64,000 nt of DNA from Chinchilla lanigera (lineage: Eukaryota > Chordata > Mammalia > Rodentia > Chinchillidae): the NCBI RefSeq assembly GCF_000276665.1, contig NW_004955426.1:23426640-23490639 (forward strand), read 5' to 3'. The notes beneath the pieces were generated by a model, which saw only the letters and a program-made list of their open reading frames with translations, was not told where the DNA came from and ran no database searches. Below are positions 1-12,400 of the stretch, one piece after another (the stretch's first letter is position 1; the number at the start of each line of letters is the position of its first letter). A program made the translations under genes and the position numbers.

Positions 1-624
1 AGTCACATAATACACTTTCCCTTTGAGGAATCTTAGGTGGACAACTGACATTATTTTTCTTCTGCTCATGTTGGAACTAGAAAAGCATGCTTGTAAAATT
101 TCCCCATAGAGATGGATGTCTGCATCCATGTCCCTTTGAACTTAATTATTGAGATAATTGTGCAGTTCAGACAATACTGTATTCCTTTTCCAGATGTGTA
201 AGGTATGTTTATACTCAGTGACCAAGGCAGGCCATGAACCTTATATAATTGCCATGCCTCACAGCATATGCAGGGCAAATGATGAGGCCATTAAGAGAAT
301 TTTCCAGCAGTCAGGGATATGGGAAAGGCAAGAGTTTATTCAGATCGGAATAGTCTGCTGAGTAGGACAGTGGGCAAGTTTTCAAGACAGGAGTTTCACC
401 GTGAGGGTGGGAAACTGCTGTCTTCATAGGGTAAGGTGTGGGGATGAAGCCTAGGCAGTGGTCTTCATATCTCAGGAATGCTTCTTCCGGGGCCCTTGGT
501 TCCTGCTGGGCTCTTGGGAACACCTGTACTGTTTGTAAAGTTGTGTACTAGTCACGAACTGTTAAGTTCTCACTCAGGCTTCACAGCAGCCCGTCAGACT
601 TAGATAAGGACATCTGTATGCTTT

Positions 625-706
625 ATTTTTCTGGTGCCAGGAATCAAACTTAGGGCTTTGAGCTTACCAGGTAGGCACTGTGCTACCGAGCTACCTCACC
701 AGCCTT
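625..706 (-). mobile_element. ID-type SINE, old copy
   Basis: On the minus strand this reads as a tRNA-like head ending in a poorly conserved GGCACCAGAAA tail. It keeps GGTGAGGTAGCTC as its A-box region but differs at many positions from the young copies later in the window. Confidence 0.6.
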
Positions 707-1489
707 TAACATTTTGGGGAATGATGTAGCATTAGCTCAGGGGAGGAAAGGATGGTATTTGTATTTACTTCTTTTTGTGCTGTTGTTGGTTCTCCTTAGT
801 TCAATGCCTCACGAATTTCCAGCACATTCTGGGCAGAAGTGTGTTATCAAAAAAATTTTGATGCTGAGCCCATTAACCCTTTTGTCAACACCATAAAAGT
901 TTTCACTAAAACAACCCAAAGTATGAATACAGCTGAAGTAGAGGTGGGGAATCATTTTCTGTAAGTGTCCCAACAGTTTCTGTTGTGATTGTGGTACTTA
1001 TCTCTGCTTTTGAAAACAACCATAAACAACATGTAGACAAATGAGAGTGACTGTATTCCAATAAAACTTTATAAATACAGATGACAGGCTCAAATAGGCC
1101 CAGAGGCCATAGTTTGCCAGTTCCAGGGCTAGAGAGAAGAAGAAGCAAAATAAAATAAAAAAAAATAAAAGCAGTTATTCATTGGAGTGATGAGATTGTG
1201 AACAAATATATTTTAAATGCCCCTTATTTTGATAATTTAACTTTGTTGTAATTAAAATTTTAAATGAGTTTTTCAGTAGCTTCTCATGCTTTAAGCTACC
1301 AGCCTAGTTCTAAAGCAATGACATCTGTCTGTCTGACCATATGCCCTGCCAGTTTATCTGAAATTCTGCCAATAGAATCATTCTTTTACTCAACATGTAT
1401 GCAAATTTATTAGCTCAAATTTATTGATGTGAGTAGTTTGGTACATATATTAATAGTACTGATAGGGTGGAGTCCGCATTCTACCATTT

Positions 1490-1680
1490 TGAGCATTAAT
1501 TTCATGCCCATGTCAGCCCTATGACATATGCTTTATTCTTATCTCTACTTCAGCAACAAGAAAGCCAAGGCCCAGGGAGCTTAAAGAACCCATGGAGTGA
1601 TCAAGCTACTGAATAACGGAGCCAGGATTAGCCTGGAGAACCTGACTCCAGGGGCCAACCTCTTAGTGATTGCATCCTAC
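1490..1680 (-). mobile_element. MIR SINE fragment, minus strand
   Basis: The plus strand shows AAAGCCAAGGCCCAGGGAGC, then CCATGGAGTGATCAAG and a later ACCTGACTCC. This is the reverse of the MIR core order, with many substitutions. It is an old mammalian repeat and the borders are approximate. Confidence 0.5.
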
Positions 1681-1844
1681 TCCTGAAAGAGGGACAAGTG
1701 CAAAGACAAAAACTAGAGATTGAAAAGATAGTATGAGGAAAACAACCATGTTATAAACAGCTTTGGTGAAACAGACTGTATTGCCCAAAACTGTAGCCCC
1801 CAAAGTCACACAAGAATCAACAGCAACCTGATTATTCCTAACCT

Positions 1845-2230
1845 GTCTTAGTCACCTTCCCTGTTGCTCAGACAAAATACCCAACACTCAGGCCTCAGGA
1901 AGGAGAGTTTATTTTGGCTCACATTTTAGGAGTTTTAGTCCTTGCATGGTCAGCGCGCTCCCTGCGGAAGCCACATGATGGAAGGGTCTGGAAGGGGAGA
2001 CAGCTGCTCACACCGCCGCCATCAGGAAGTACAGTGGAGGGAGGACCCGGGGAGGGAGGTGGACCCTTCCCTTCACACCCACAGGACACCCCTCCCAATG
2101 GACCCCCTCTCCAAACAGCAAGTCAGCTCAAAAGGCCCTGTAATCCAATCACCTTCCAAATGCTTGAGGGCCTGGGGGTCACTTTAGATATACAGTGTAA
2201 CATAACCCTCAAGCATGGATTCTCACCTAA
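1845..2230. repeat. Dispersed repeat, family not identified
   Basis: The segment opens with CTGTTGCTCAGACAAAATAC followed by a stretch containing GTTTATTTTGGCTCACA. The same opening pattern recurs at about 22537 and 29367, so it is an interspersed repeat. It may be a rodent DNA transposon or LTR relic. It is GC-richer than its surroundings and gives spurious open frames. Confidence 0.5.
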
Positions 2231-2869
2231 AATTGCATAACTGCATCATCGGGGACCTTAAAAAGGAAGCTAAAAGCAGGTGAGGTCGGTAAGATAGTTC
2301 TCAACAGTGGCCAGGTAGGTGGGCAGCCAGACCAGGTTGGCTGAGTGCTGGGATGACTCTGAGCCCCAAGCATGGGCAGCTTCTTCAGGGAAGCCAAGTA
2401 GCAGGCAAGGCTGGAGAAGGAGGCAGGAAGGGGATATAGGGAAGATGATGAGCTGCCATGACACAGAGAGCCTGTGCAGTTTGAAACGCCAGCGAGCCCT
2501 ACAGAAGGAAAGATGGCTGCAGAGGGAGATGGGGTTGGAATGACTGGCATTTCTAGAAGGCGGGAAGAGATGGAATTGATAGGATAATGGACAGGTGAGG
2601 AGCATGCTGCTTGGGAGCTTGGTAGACTAGCAGACCAAGTGTCGCTTTGCCAGTGATGAGCAGAGCAAACAGTCTCAGAGGATCTGCCTGTGCCACTGTA
2701 AAGATGGACATGAGGTAATGTACACAACCCCTCGACATAGGGCCGCCCACATGGCCTGGACCCTAAATAGTGTGATCATCTGCAGTGATACTAGTAACGG
2801 CGCCGTCTCTGGCAGGACCAGCAACAGCAGTGGTATTCCTGTGACAACAGGAGCTATGTTGGGAAAGAC

Positions 2870-3035
2870 GCACCAAAGGGTATAAGTTTGGTATAGAAAT
2901 TTAATCTACTTTAAAGAAATCTACTTAGATTCTACTAAAAATCTACTTAGATTTACTTAAAGAAATTTAATCTACTTTAATTTAAAGATACACCAAAGGG
3001 TATAGGTTTGGCATAGAAATTTAATGTACTGCTTT
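2870..3035. repeat. 120-bp spaced direct repeat next to OSMR exon
   Basis: CACCAAAGGGTATA-GTTTGG-ATAGAAATTTAAT-TACT occurs at about 2871 and 2991. The spacing is exactly 120 bp. The space between is built of shorter repeats of AAATCTACTTAGATT. Confidence 0.75.
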
Positions 3036-3153
3036 CCCCAGGGGGTGGATAAAGCTAGTTCTCTGCTGAGGGAGAAGTGGGAAGGGGGCTGCCTTGAATT
3101 CTGAGTGAGATTCTAACCAAGCTTTTTGCTGTTTTGGTTTTTTTTTCTTGAAG

Positions 3154-3420
3154 CCCCCACTCCTGAACAGAATCACTGGTTGATATTCCCTAGAAATAAG
3201 CTGGTGGAAGAAGGCTCCAATGTCACATTTTGCTACAACTCGGCGAGAAATCCTGGCCTTTCTTGTTATGTGGAAAGTGCACTGATTGATGGAGAACAAC
3301 TTGATTCAAATTTATTCACATTCACATTGACTAATATTCCCTTCATTAGGACACAAGGGACGAATATCTACTGCGGGGTGAATCACACACTCAAGGATGG
3401 TGTAGTTCTCTTTGTGTCAA
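3154..3420 (+). CDS. OSMR: OSMR window exon 1: Ig-like domain
   Basis: The exon follows a T-rich tract ending TTGAAG and stops before GTAAGT. It starts with two bases of a split codon and leaves one base for the next exon. The peptide begins PTPEQNHW and contains [18 protein letters not shown] and GTNIYCGVN, so it carries the cysteines of the Ig-like fold and the N-linked sites NVT and NHT. The end, VLFVS, joins KVLEEP of the next exon exactly as in human OSMR. No earlier OSMR exon is recognisable in the 3.1 kb before it. Confidence 0.95.
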
Positions 3421-6400
3421 GTAAGTGTGCAAATGTTCTGCCTACCTCTCTTCTTATTTCCTGTGGAATACATAGAAATCATTGCTGTGCATGCATTTGA
3501 TTTTCCTGTTCCCACATCTTCTAGTAGAGATCTCACAATGATGTCCTGAAGCAGTATTTGAGGTTTTCTTGCTCTTACGACAATTTGATTGCTAGAAAGA
3601 AGTATTAAAGGAGAGAAAGTTCAGGTCAAGTCCTGGGCCACTGAGCAAATATTTTGCTTTGCCTCCACCACGATAGAATTATCTGAGGCCCATGCAGGGA
3701 GGATGGGGCATTAGTGAACAAGGAGGATGCCTGACCTTGGTGTGCTTACTGCATGCAATAGAAGTTACCAGGTGGTGGCCCTCAGTGGTGGCCACTAACT
3801 GCTTGGAAAATCGGTTTTATGGGCTGTATCAATGCAGTGGGAACATGTTGATTTTCCTATGGGTCTCTGTGTGCCTACTGGTGACCTACTGGCTTTGTCT
3901 TGTGATTCCTATTCCCCTAGACAATAAGGCAATTCCCCTACACAGTGGGGAAGTCCTATTTCCTTAGACAGTAGCTGTCTGTGACAGCTCCCTCCCTACT
4001 TCCCTTCCAAAGGAAGTACAGTAATGCCCGCCTCCTGGATGCTTAGTTCATCTGTACCCTTTAGTGTGGCTCTGGTAACTCTGATGTCTTAGAAGCATTT
4101 CACTGTCTTTGGATCACTGTCTGGACCCCAGCTATTGAGTTTGGCCAGGTCACAAAATCTGACTTTCTTGCATTCCCTGAGCATTCTGCAAGCCACAGCA
4201 CACAAAATGAAACATTACCAGGCACTAGGAACATATCCTGTGTCAAAGGGACACAGTGCCAACCACTTATACAACATTGACTACCTATCCCACCCATGGT
4301 ATCCCAGAAGTTACAAGAGAATGAGAAAAGAGAACAGGTCAAGATGTTGAGATGCCTGAAATATGACTGTCCAGTGCTATTAACTGGGTGTTGGGGCTTC
4401 AATCCCATGGGTCCCTTCACTGGTCAGTGTGCCCCTGTGGCTTCAGACCCAAACAGCTTTCATCTGTCGCAATAAAGGGGCTCAGTAGGCATTTTGCTCC
4501 TACATCTTGTCCTTTTGGATGTCATATGGAAAGTGCTGACCAAACACTACCCAGGCAGCTCGCTGAAGGTCTCTAGGGACTTTAGTTTACCTGGATATCA
4601 TACTTATCTCAAGGTGGTAGAGGGCAGTGGACCACTGGGCCTGGGAACCCCAGGCGGTTGGTGGGGTGCACAGCTCAGACCACAACTGCGCTGGTGGGGG
4701 AATGCTGGCCTTCAGTACCAAGGTCTCCAGACCATCAGTGGAAAACATGTGAGCCTCAGCCGTGAACCCAAAGATGGCCAGTCAGGGGTCGCTGCTCTGG
4801 GTTCCTCAGGTGGCTGGTCGAGGGAGGGCAGGCTGCACCTCCCAACTGAGAGGTCCACAGAGACAGGGCCACTCCCACGTTGCTTCTCTGTGTCAAAGGA
4901 ACAGGGTGGGGCATCCGCGCAGGCCTCACCCACCAACGGAGAGTTCCGCAGAGATGGGGCAGCTCCCGTGTTCAAAAAGGGCTCAGTAGGCCTTACCTCT
5001 GCTTTTCTTTTCTTTCCTTCACATGGGCAGAAGTGCTGGAGGAGCCCAAGAATTTTTCTTGTGAAACCCAAGACTTCAAGACTCTGAACTGCACCTGGGA
5101 CCCTGGGGTGGACACTGGCTTGGGTTATAATAGACAGCCTTCACAGCAGTACACTTTATTCGACTCGTAAGTTAGCTCTGGTAAATCTATTGACAGAGTT
5201 TTCCTTGTTTCTTGTTTATGATGCTTGTGACAACATAAAATCTACACATAGAGTTGGGGAAAAGTTACGCACACATTTCTAATCTTCCCACCACAGTTGG
5301 AAGAAGATCTTTAGGTGATGACATGTGTATAATACTTTCTTCCTCAGGTTTTTTTATTTTTCAACTATATATGATAAAAATAAGAAAATATGTGAAGAGT
5401 CCCACATGGCCATCTAGCTTTACATAACTTTTCTGCCTTGTAAAGAATAATCAAAGTCAGTTAATTGATATTCTCACCACCCATGAGGGAGAACCATGAA
5501 TTGTTTGTTAGCACTTTTCATCACATGTAACAAATTCATGGAAATGGATTTCACTACTAGTGTTTGTTGGTACTGGATCAGCATCATTATTTGGAATGTA
5601 GTTGAGGGTCACTGAGTGTGCCAAAGAGATAATGATAGCTGCGCTTTGACAAAAGTGTCAACCCTGACACTGTCATTTTGTTTTTTAAGAGTTTCCGGGA
5701 AAAAGAAATTTTGTGTGCACAACAACTGGTGTAACTGGGAAATTTCTCAAGATTTGCCAGCAACATTCAACTTCACGCTCACAGCTGAAAATTACTTAAG
5801 GAAGAGAACTGTCAGTACTGCCTTTGCACTGACTGATCGAGGTGAGATTAGCGTTGACAGCTCATTCTGGCCATTGGCACACCCTTGACACACCCCAGCG
5901 CTCTGCCATCACGTACAGCGCCGCAGATTTTTGCCTGCTTCACAGACTATGTGAAATCTATACTTTGTGCCTATAGTCTATGCCACGAATCTTCTTGGGT
6001 GCATGCACCCCTATTATTTGTGCGTTGCAATATTTTAAGTGTCAGTGAGCTAAGCAACTTTGAAACCAGGACTCTGGCATATACTTATTTCCTGTTATCT
6101 TGAAGCCTCCCCACCTCCTCTCATCAAGATTATTACTTTAAATTGTGTAGAGGTGTGCGTGTGTGCATTCTTATTTCTTACATGATTTTTTAAAATGTTT
6201 CTATTCTGCTTAATGTGTACCAAAATGACATTAATAATCTGTCTGTAATAATCTAGTAATTACTTTCTATATTTTTGAGTTGCTAGGATTTACTTGCATT
6301 ATTGAGTGCTGCTAGAGTTTGTTGTATTACTATATAGTATTCCATGTAAATATACAGCATCTTATTTGTCCATCTCTTTGTCTTTTTTTAGTTTGTTGGG

Positions 6401-9400
6401 TTTTTCTTTTCTTTTTTTGGTTTTATGTAGTTCAGGGTGGGTTTGAACTCTGGAGATCCTCCTGCCTCAGCCTCTCCAGTACTGGGATTACAGGCATGTG
6501 CCACCACGCCCAGCTTTCCATGCATATCTTTCAATGGATATGAATTTGTACTAAGGGTTTGCTTTGGAGTACAGCTTTAAATTTTTTTTTTTTTTATTTT
6601 AAGGATAAAAGGAGGGAAACATTAACAGACATACAACATTTTACAACATATCACAAGCCAGCTTTAAATTGATATGACCATTTTGTGCATGTGTTCAATA
6701 TTCATGTAACAATTGTTTTTTTTTTTCTTGAGTACATAGCTAAAAGTGGAATTGGTGCAGAAATAGAATAGATACAGTCACCATATAAAACTATATCAAG
6801 CTATTTCCCAATTGTTTTTCCAAATTAATTACCAAAGTGGTTATCCTAAATACACTCCCACCCTATGGATTCACATATTCTCTCTCAGTTGGTATTGTTG
6901 CTCTTTTAATTTTTACCAACTGAATTGGTGTGAAATATTGTACAATAGTCTTGATCTATACATCCTTGAGGTTAAATCTCTTTTCCTCCATTTTGAACAC
7001 ATCGGTTTCCTCTTTTATGAAATACAAATTAATGCTATTTGTGTATTTTTCTATGGTTCATTTATGCTTTTTCCATTGTTAAGAGTTACTTGTATTTTCT
7101 TGATGCTGATTCTTTGTTATTGATTTTTATATTGCTAATCTCTTCTTACAGTTTGTAATGCTTCAATTTCTTTTACATGTTTATTGTAAACAAAAGCTCT
7201 CAATTTTAATATAGACAGATATACCAAAAGCTTTGAAAGAAGTATCTTTGTTAACCCAAGACCAGAAAAATAGTTGCCTGTAATTTTCTACTTAGAATTG
7301 TAAATTTTTTTAAAAAGACAGTTAAATCCCTATTCCATCTAGGACTATTAAATAAGGTAGAGATATCAGACTAAATTTTTCTTATGAGTAATCATCCTTC
7401 CATTTCCAGTTATTAAATAGCTCTTCTTTCCCTGCAGCTTATCCTGCCAAATATCATTATTGTGAGGGTATTGGAGTTGTAGACTCAACTCCACTAGCCA
7501 GTTTGTCTATTTCTGCACTGGTCTCACACTAACTTGATGAACTCTTTTGTCTCTTGCCAACACTATAGATTGTGCTTTGTCTTGGCCAGATGGGACCTGT
7601 AGTTTATATCACACCCAAAGGGTCCCAACTGTCATAATCACCAGGGGAATAATATTGCTATGCTCCCTTTCCTTGAATAAAGAAGTGGCTCTTAGTTAAG
7701 ATCTCAAGCCAGGTTCTCTCTTTAGGGGAGACTCCCCTTTTTTGGCTTTACTCTTCTCTCTGTAGCTCTTGCTTTTCCACTCTTCACAGGTTTGTCCCCC
7801 TCACTCCTGTGGTGAAGGCCTCAGGAGTTAGGTAATAGTTCTCCTAAATTAACATAATGTGTTACCTAGAGAAGTCCTTAAAGGATTTCCCAAGTCCTGC
7901 CCAGATTCCTGCATTTTCTTCAGTATCCCCCTCCTTTGTTTGAAAACCAAGTAAATATGGGCCACCCAGGGAAGTTCTTGGTCTTAACCCAGAAAATCTT
8001 GACTTCTGTGAGAGGGCTGAACCCTCTCGGAGCCCTAAGATCATTTCAAATCTCTCATTTATGTAAGCCTTTGCTGTCCACTCATTTAGGAGATTGTGGG
8101 CCTGATCAGCCTGCAGTAACTAAGGGTTATTAATCTGATAATTTAGGATGACTTTTGGCCTAAACAACTGAGCAAATAAATATTGGCAAACACCAGCCCC
8201 CCAGTTCCTACTTGTCCTGATCCCTCTCCTTTTCTCTTTTGTTAGTTGTAGTTGTGAATTCTTGCCTCAGTCAGTTAAGTTGAAAGAGGGCACGTCTAGG
8301 TTTTCTCCATGCCGGATCCTCACTTGATAAGGCCACCATCAGGTTTGGACGGTGAACATCGGCATTGGGAGTGCTGGTGCAGGATGAAAAGGTTGCTCTG
8401 CTCTGTGACACAGAAAGGCCCGTGGTGGCATCTTCAGTGTTTCGTGGTTCTCCGCAGTGGCTGCAGGTTGGGAGAACCTAACAAAAGCATTATACTTCCA
8501 GGACTCAGCTGCATGTCCCTGTGGGGAAAGCAGTTGATCAGTTAGTGCCTCACCCCCTCCTCTTCCCAGGATTTTAAGTGTTCCTTGCCTTTAGGATAGA
8601 GGTTGGATTGAGTTGGTTTTAATGCCCCATTCTGTCTGTCCTGTCCTGAGACTACTGCCTCTGTGGACACGGATTTTCGTTCTGGCTTGTCCCAGACCTT
8701 TCAGTCTCTGTGTTCCAGTCCAACATGGGAGGCTTTGTCCTGTATAAACTTGACCTGTCTAAAAATATTGCCCATGAGCTGGAAATCTCAGACATTCCCA
8801 GTGCCACTAAAGAAACTCTTGTACCATAGAGTTCTTTGGTCCTATTCTCAGCCTGCACATGACTGTGTAGGAGTGCATATAGGGGTGCATATAGTGCATA
8901 CACTGCATCACCTCCAGATTAGAGTTGGAGGGCAGGTGACTAGGGAACTGTAGAAGCCTGCCACAAACCACCCTGGGACATGTGCTTTAAAGGGAAATGG
9001 GAAAAGTAATGACTAGAGCACTAAGACTGGGATATCACAGTTGCTCCTCAGTCTGGCGGCTGCCTGGTGCACTTCCATTTGCACCAAACATGTTTCCTAA
9101 TACGCATTGCAGTGCCAGGATTCCCTTGCACATAATGGTTTAGTGTCCGTGTTTCCCTAGTGAGATGGGGTCCTACCCAGTTGCAGCTGATTTGAATTTC
9201 TTCCGTAAGTTGTGTGAGTTGGCGGCTACATCTTCCAGTGTCTCCCTTGGTCTGCAGATGATGGGGTGCATGCGAAATCCATTATCTTCCATTTGAGTGC
9301 CCATTCTTGTGTTGCTTGGGCAGGAAAGGTGTTCCAAGTGAAATCTCATGGGATATCCAAAAATAGGACATAAATTTCTCTCAAGAGTGGCCATGATAGT

Positions 9401-12400
9401 TCCAAGTTCACATAGATGACACGTATTTATCCCTTTCAGGCAGAAAATTGTTGCCATAGTTTTTGTGTCAACACAGGAATTTTTTTAATAGTCTCTTCTC
9501 TCAGTTATCTTCTCCTGGCTGGAAGGCCAACCTGTTGGCAATGGCCCATGAGTTGGAAAAAGTGCAATGAGAGAGAGACAGGGAAGATGGCTGCCTAGGG
9601 CATCATAGCAAGACCTTTCCCACTTGTCCTGATCCCTCTCCTTGTCCCTTTTCTCTTTTAATTTTTTACTTTCTCTCCTCCATATTCTTTTTTCTCTTTA
9701 TCTCCTTTATCACCTCCTTGCCTTACCTCTTCTCTCCACCTTTCATCTATATAACAGGGAACTATATATGTGCACAAGAGAATAAGAATTCACCAGTGCT
9801 ATAATTTAAACAATACCATTCGAGAGCATGTCAGGGTAATCCTTAACAAAACTATATTTATAGGATCCAGAAAAAACTAACTACAAATATACTAACAGAT
9901 TTCAACAATCTCACAGCCTCCCTCAATCTCTAAATACGCTTCTGTCAATCCTCATACCTCTTCCCATCTACACCAGTATTCTCTCAAATCTCCTCAACAC
10001 CAGCCCTATACCCAAATTATAAATATAATTCCAGCAGAGTCCAACCTCCTGCCTATTTTTAACCTATTGTTATGTCTCTTACCTCCTTATCTTCCCACTG
10101 ACACAGCCTTTTCCCCCCTTCTTTCCTTCCCCTCATCCTCCAAATCCCAGTATACCATAGTCTGTAAGAGGTATTGATAAATGGACAAAATTATCAAAAC
10201 AACTGTTAATACTGAGATTGATAAACTATCAAAACAAGTTTTAGTGTTTATGAGGTGTTGATGCTGTTATAACCAGTAGAAATTCTCTCCTGACAACACA
10301 ATGGCTAGTTACAACCCAAATAAATTGAAAAATTTGTAGTGGTAGACCATTCCTTTTTACAAAAAAGCTAAGATCACTTTACTGGAAAACAGAACCTAAC
10401 TAAAGAGATCTTCACACCAACAAAATATTGTCTGCACTCTTTTTGACCTCAGCGCTCAGCATACACACAAAAAAGGAACACAAAGACACAAGGCAACAGA
10501 ATGCCCCCAAGGACTCTGAACTCTCCAAAAGCAGATCTACGGGGCACTAGTGGAGAGGAAATGAAACACAGAATAGCTGAGCTGCATGAATTGATTTAAA
10601 AGGAACCAAACAAACTGAATGAGCTCAAAGATGTCATAACCCAAAAGACAGTGGAACTAACAAACAAATTGACTGACGTAGTTATTGAAGAAACAACAAC
10701 AAAAATTAAAAGAATTGACCAGAACAATTCAAAATATGAAAGACAAATTTTCAAAAGAATTAGACTCCACGAAAATGGATACCAACCTAAAATTCCAGCA
10801 ACAAAGAATGCTATTAAATACATGAACAGCAGAAAAAACTAATGTGAGGAGTCTTAGACCTCAAGGACAGAATGGAAACACATGATGAGATACTCAAAGA
10901 TACCTTAAAAATGACAAGAGAGCAAAAAAATTCATCCAACATCTACTAGATGACATTAAGACCAAGACTAACTAAAGAAGAATTAGTGAGCAGCATACAT
11001 GAAATAAAAAATTTGCTTATAGAAATCATAGCAGAAAACTTTCTAAGCATGGAGAAATAACATACAGGGAAGTGAGGTTTACAGAATGCCAAAAATTTAT
11101 GATGAAAGTAGAAGCTCCCCATAACACATCATAGTCAAAAATTTCAGAAATTCCACACAAGCACAGAATCTGAAAAGCTGTCAGAGAAAAAAATATCACA
11201 AAGGTAAACCCACTATGATTGCAGCAGGTATTTCATCATAACTTTGAGGGCCAGAAGAGATTGGAGTGAAATAGTTCAAGCCCAAAAATGAAAACAACTT
11301 TCAACCCAGACTAATATATCCTGCAAAACTATCTTTCAAAATCAGTAGAAAAATAAGGAAATTCCATGACAAAAAAATTCCTAAAGAATTTCTTGAATAC
11401 CAAACCAGCATTCAAAAAAATACTCAAGAATTTCCTAAACAGAGTCAGATGGAACGAATACATCAAACAAGATGAGTAGTTAAACAAAAAGTCAACAAGA
11501 GAAGAAGGATGTAAGGATAGGAATGACTCAATACCTTTCTGTAATAATTCTCAATATAAATAGCCTTAAATCCCCAGTTAAAAGACACAGGCTGGTAGAC
11601 TGGATTAAAAAAAAAAACAACAACTCAACAGTTTTTTACATTCCAGAGACTCATCTAATAAAAAAAATTCGTAGACTAAAAATCAGAGGATGGAAAGCAA
11701 TATTTCATGTACCAGGACTTTCAGAGACTACAGGGGTGGCAGTTTTGTTCTCAGACAAAATATACTTCAAGCAAAACCTGATCAGAAAAGGCAAAGAAAG
11801 TCACTACATATTAGTTTAGAAAACAATTCAACAGGAAGAGATAACAGTTGTAAATAGATGTACATCAAATATCAGCCCAACCTAGTTTATAAAACAAATA
11901 TTGATGGTTATTAAAAGTCAAATAAATACCAATATAATCATAATGGGCGACCTTAACACCTCACTTTCACAGACAGATCAACTGAACCACCCCTTCAAAC
12001 AAAAAAAACTTAATAGATATCTACAGACTGTTCTACCCTAGTACAACAGAATACACATTCTTTTTGAAAGCAGACCAAAATATTAATTCAAATATTAGCC
12101 CACAAATCCTGCTTAAACCAGGCATGGTGGCACATGCCTGTAATCTCAGCACTAGGGAGGCTGGCCCAGGAGTATTGCTGCTGGATTACATAGCAAGACT
12201 GTGTCTCAAAATAAACAAACAAATAAATAATAAGTAAATAAATACTGCTTAAATAAATACAAAAGAGTTAGTACTGTTCATATGTACTATCAAATTATGG
12301 CACATTGAAACTAGAAAGTTGCAAAAGAAACCACAGAATTTCACAAAGACTTGGAATCAAGTGATACACGCCTAAATGCTCAATGGGTCAAAGAAGAAAT

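Larger units (their letters stand above)
1..3153. other. OSMR intron, upstream part
   Basis: I find no OSMR exon here. It holds a minus-strand ID-like SINE (about 625-706), a MIR-like segment (about 1490-1680), a repeat shared with two other sites in the window (about 1845-2230) and a partly duplicated AT-rich block (2870-3035). The rest shows nothing recognisable. Confidence 0.5.

Noticed and set aside
2227..2727. Minus-strand frame of 166 codons
   Set aside because: It overlaps a dispersed repeat and has low-complexity Ser/Pro-rich content; no recognisable product.
4494..5087. Plus-strand frame of 197 codons running into OSMR exon 2
   Set aside because: It reads the exon in the wrong frame and is otherwise intron.
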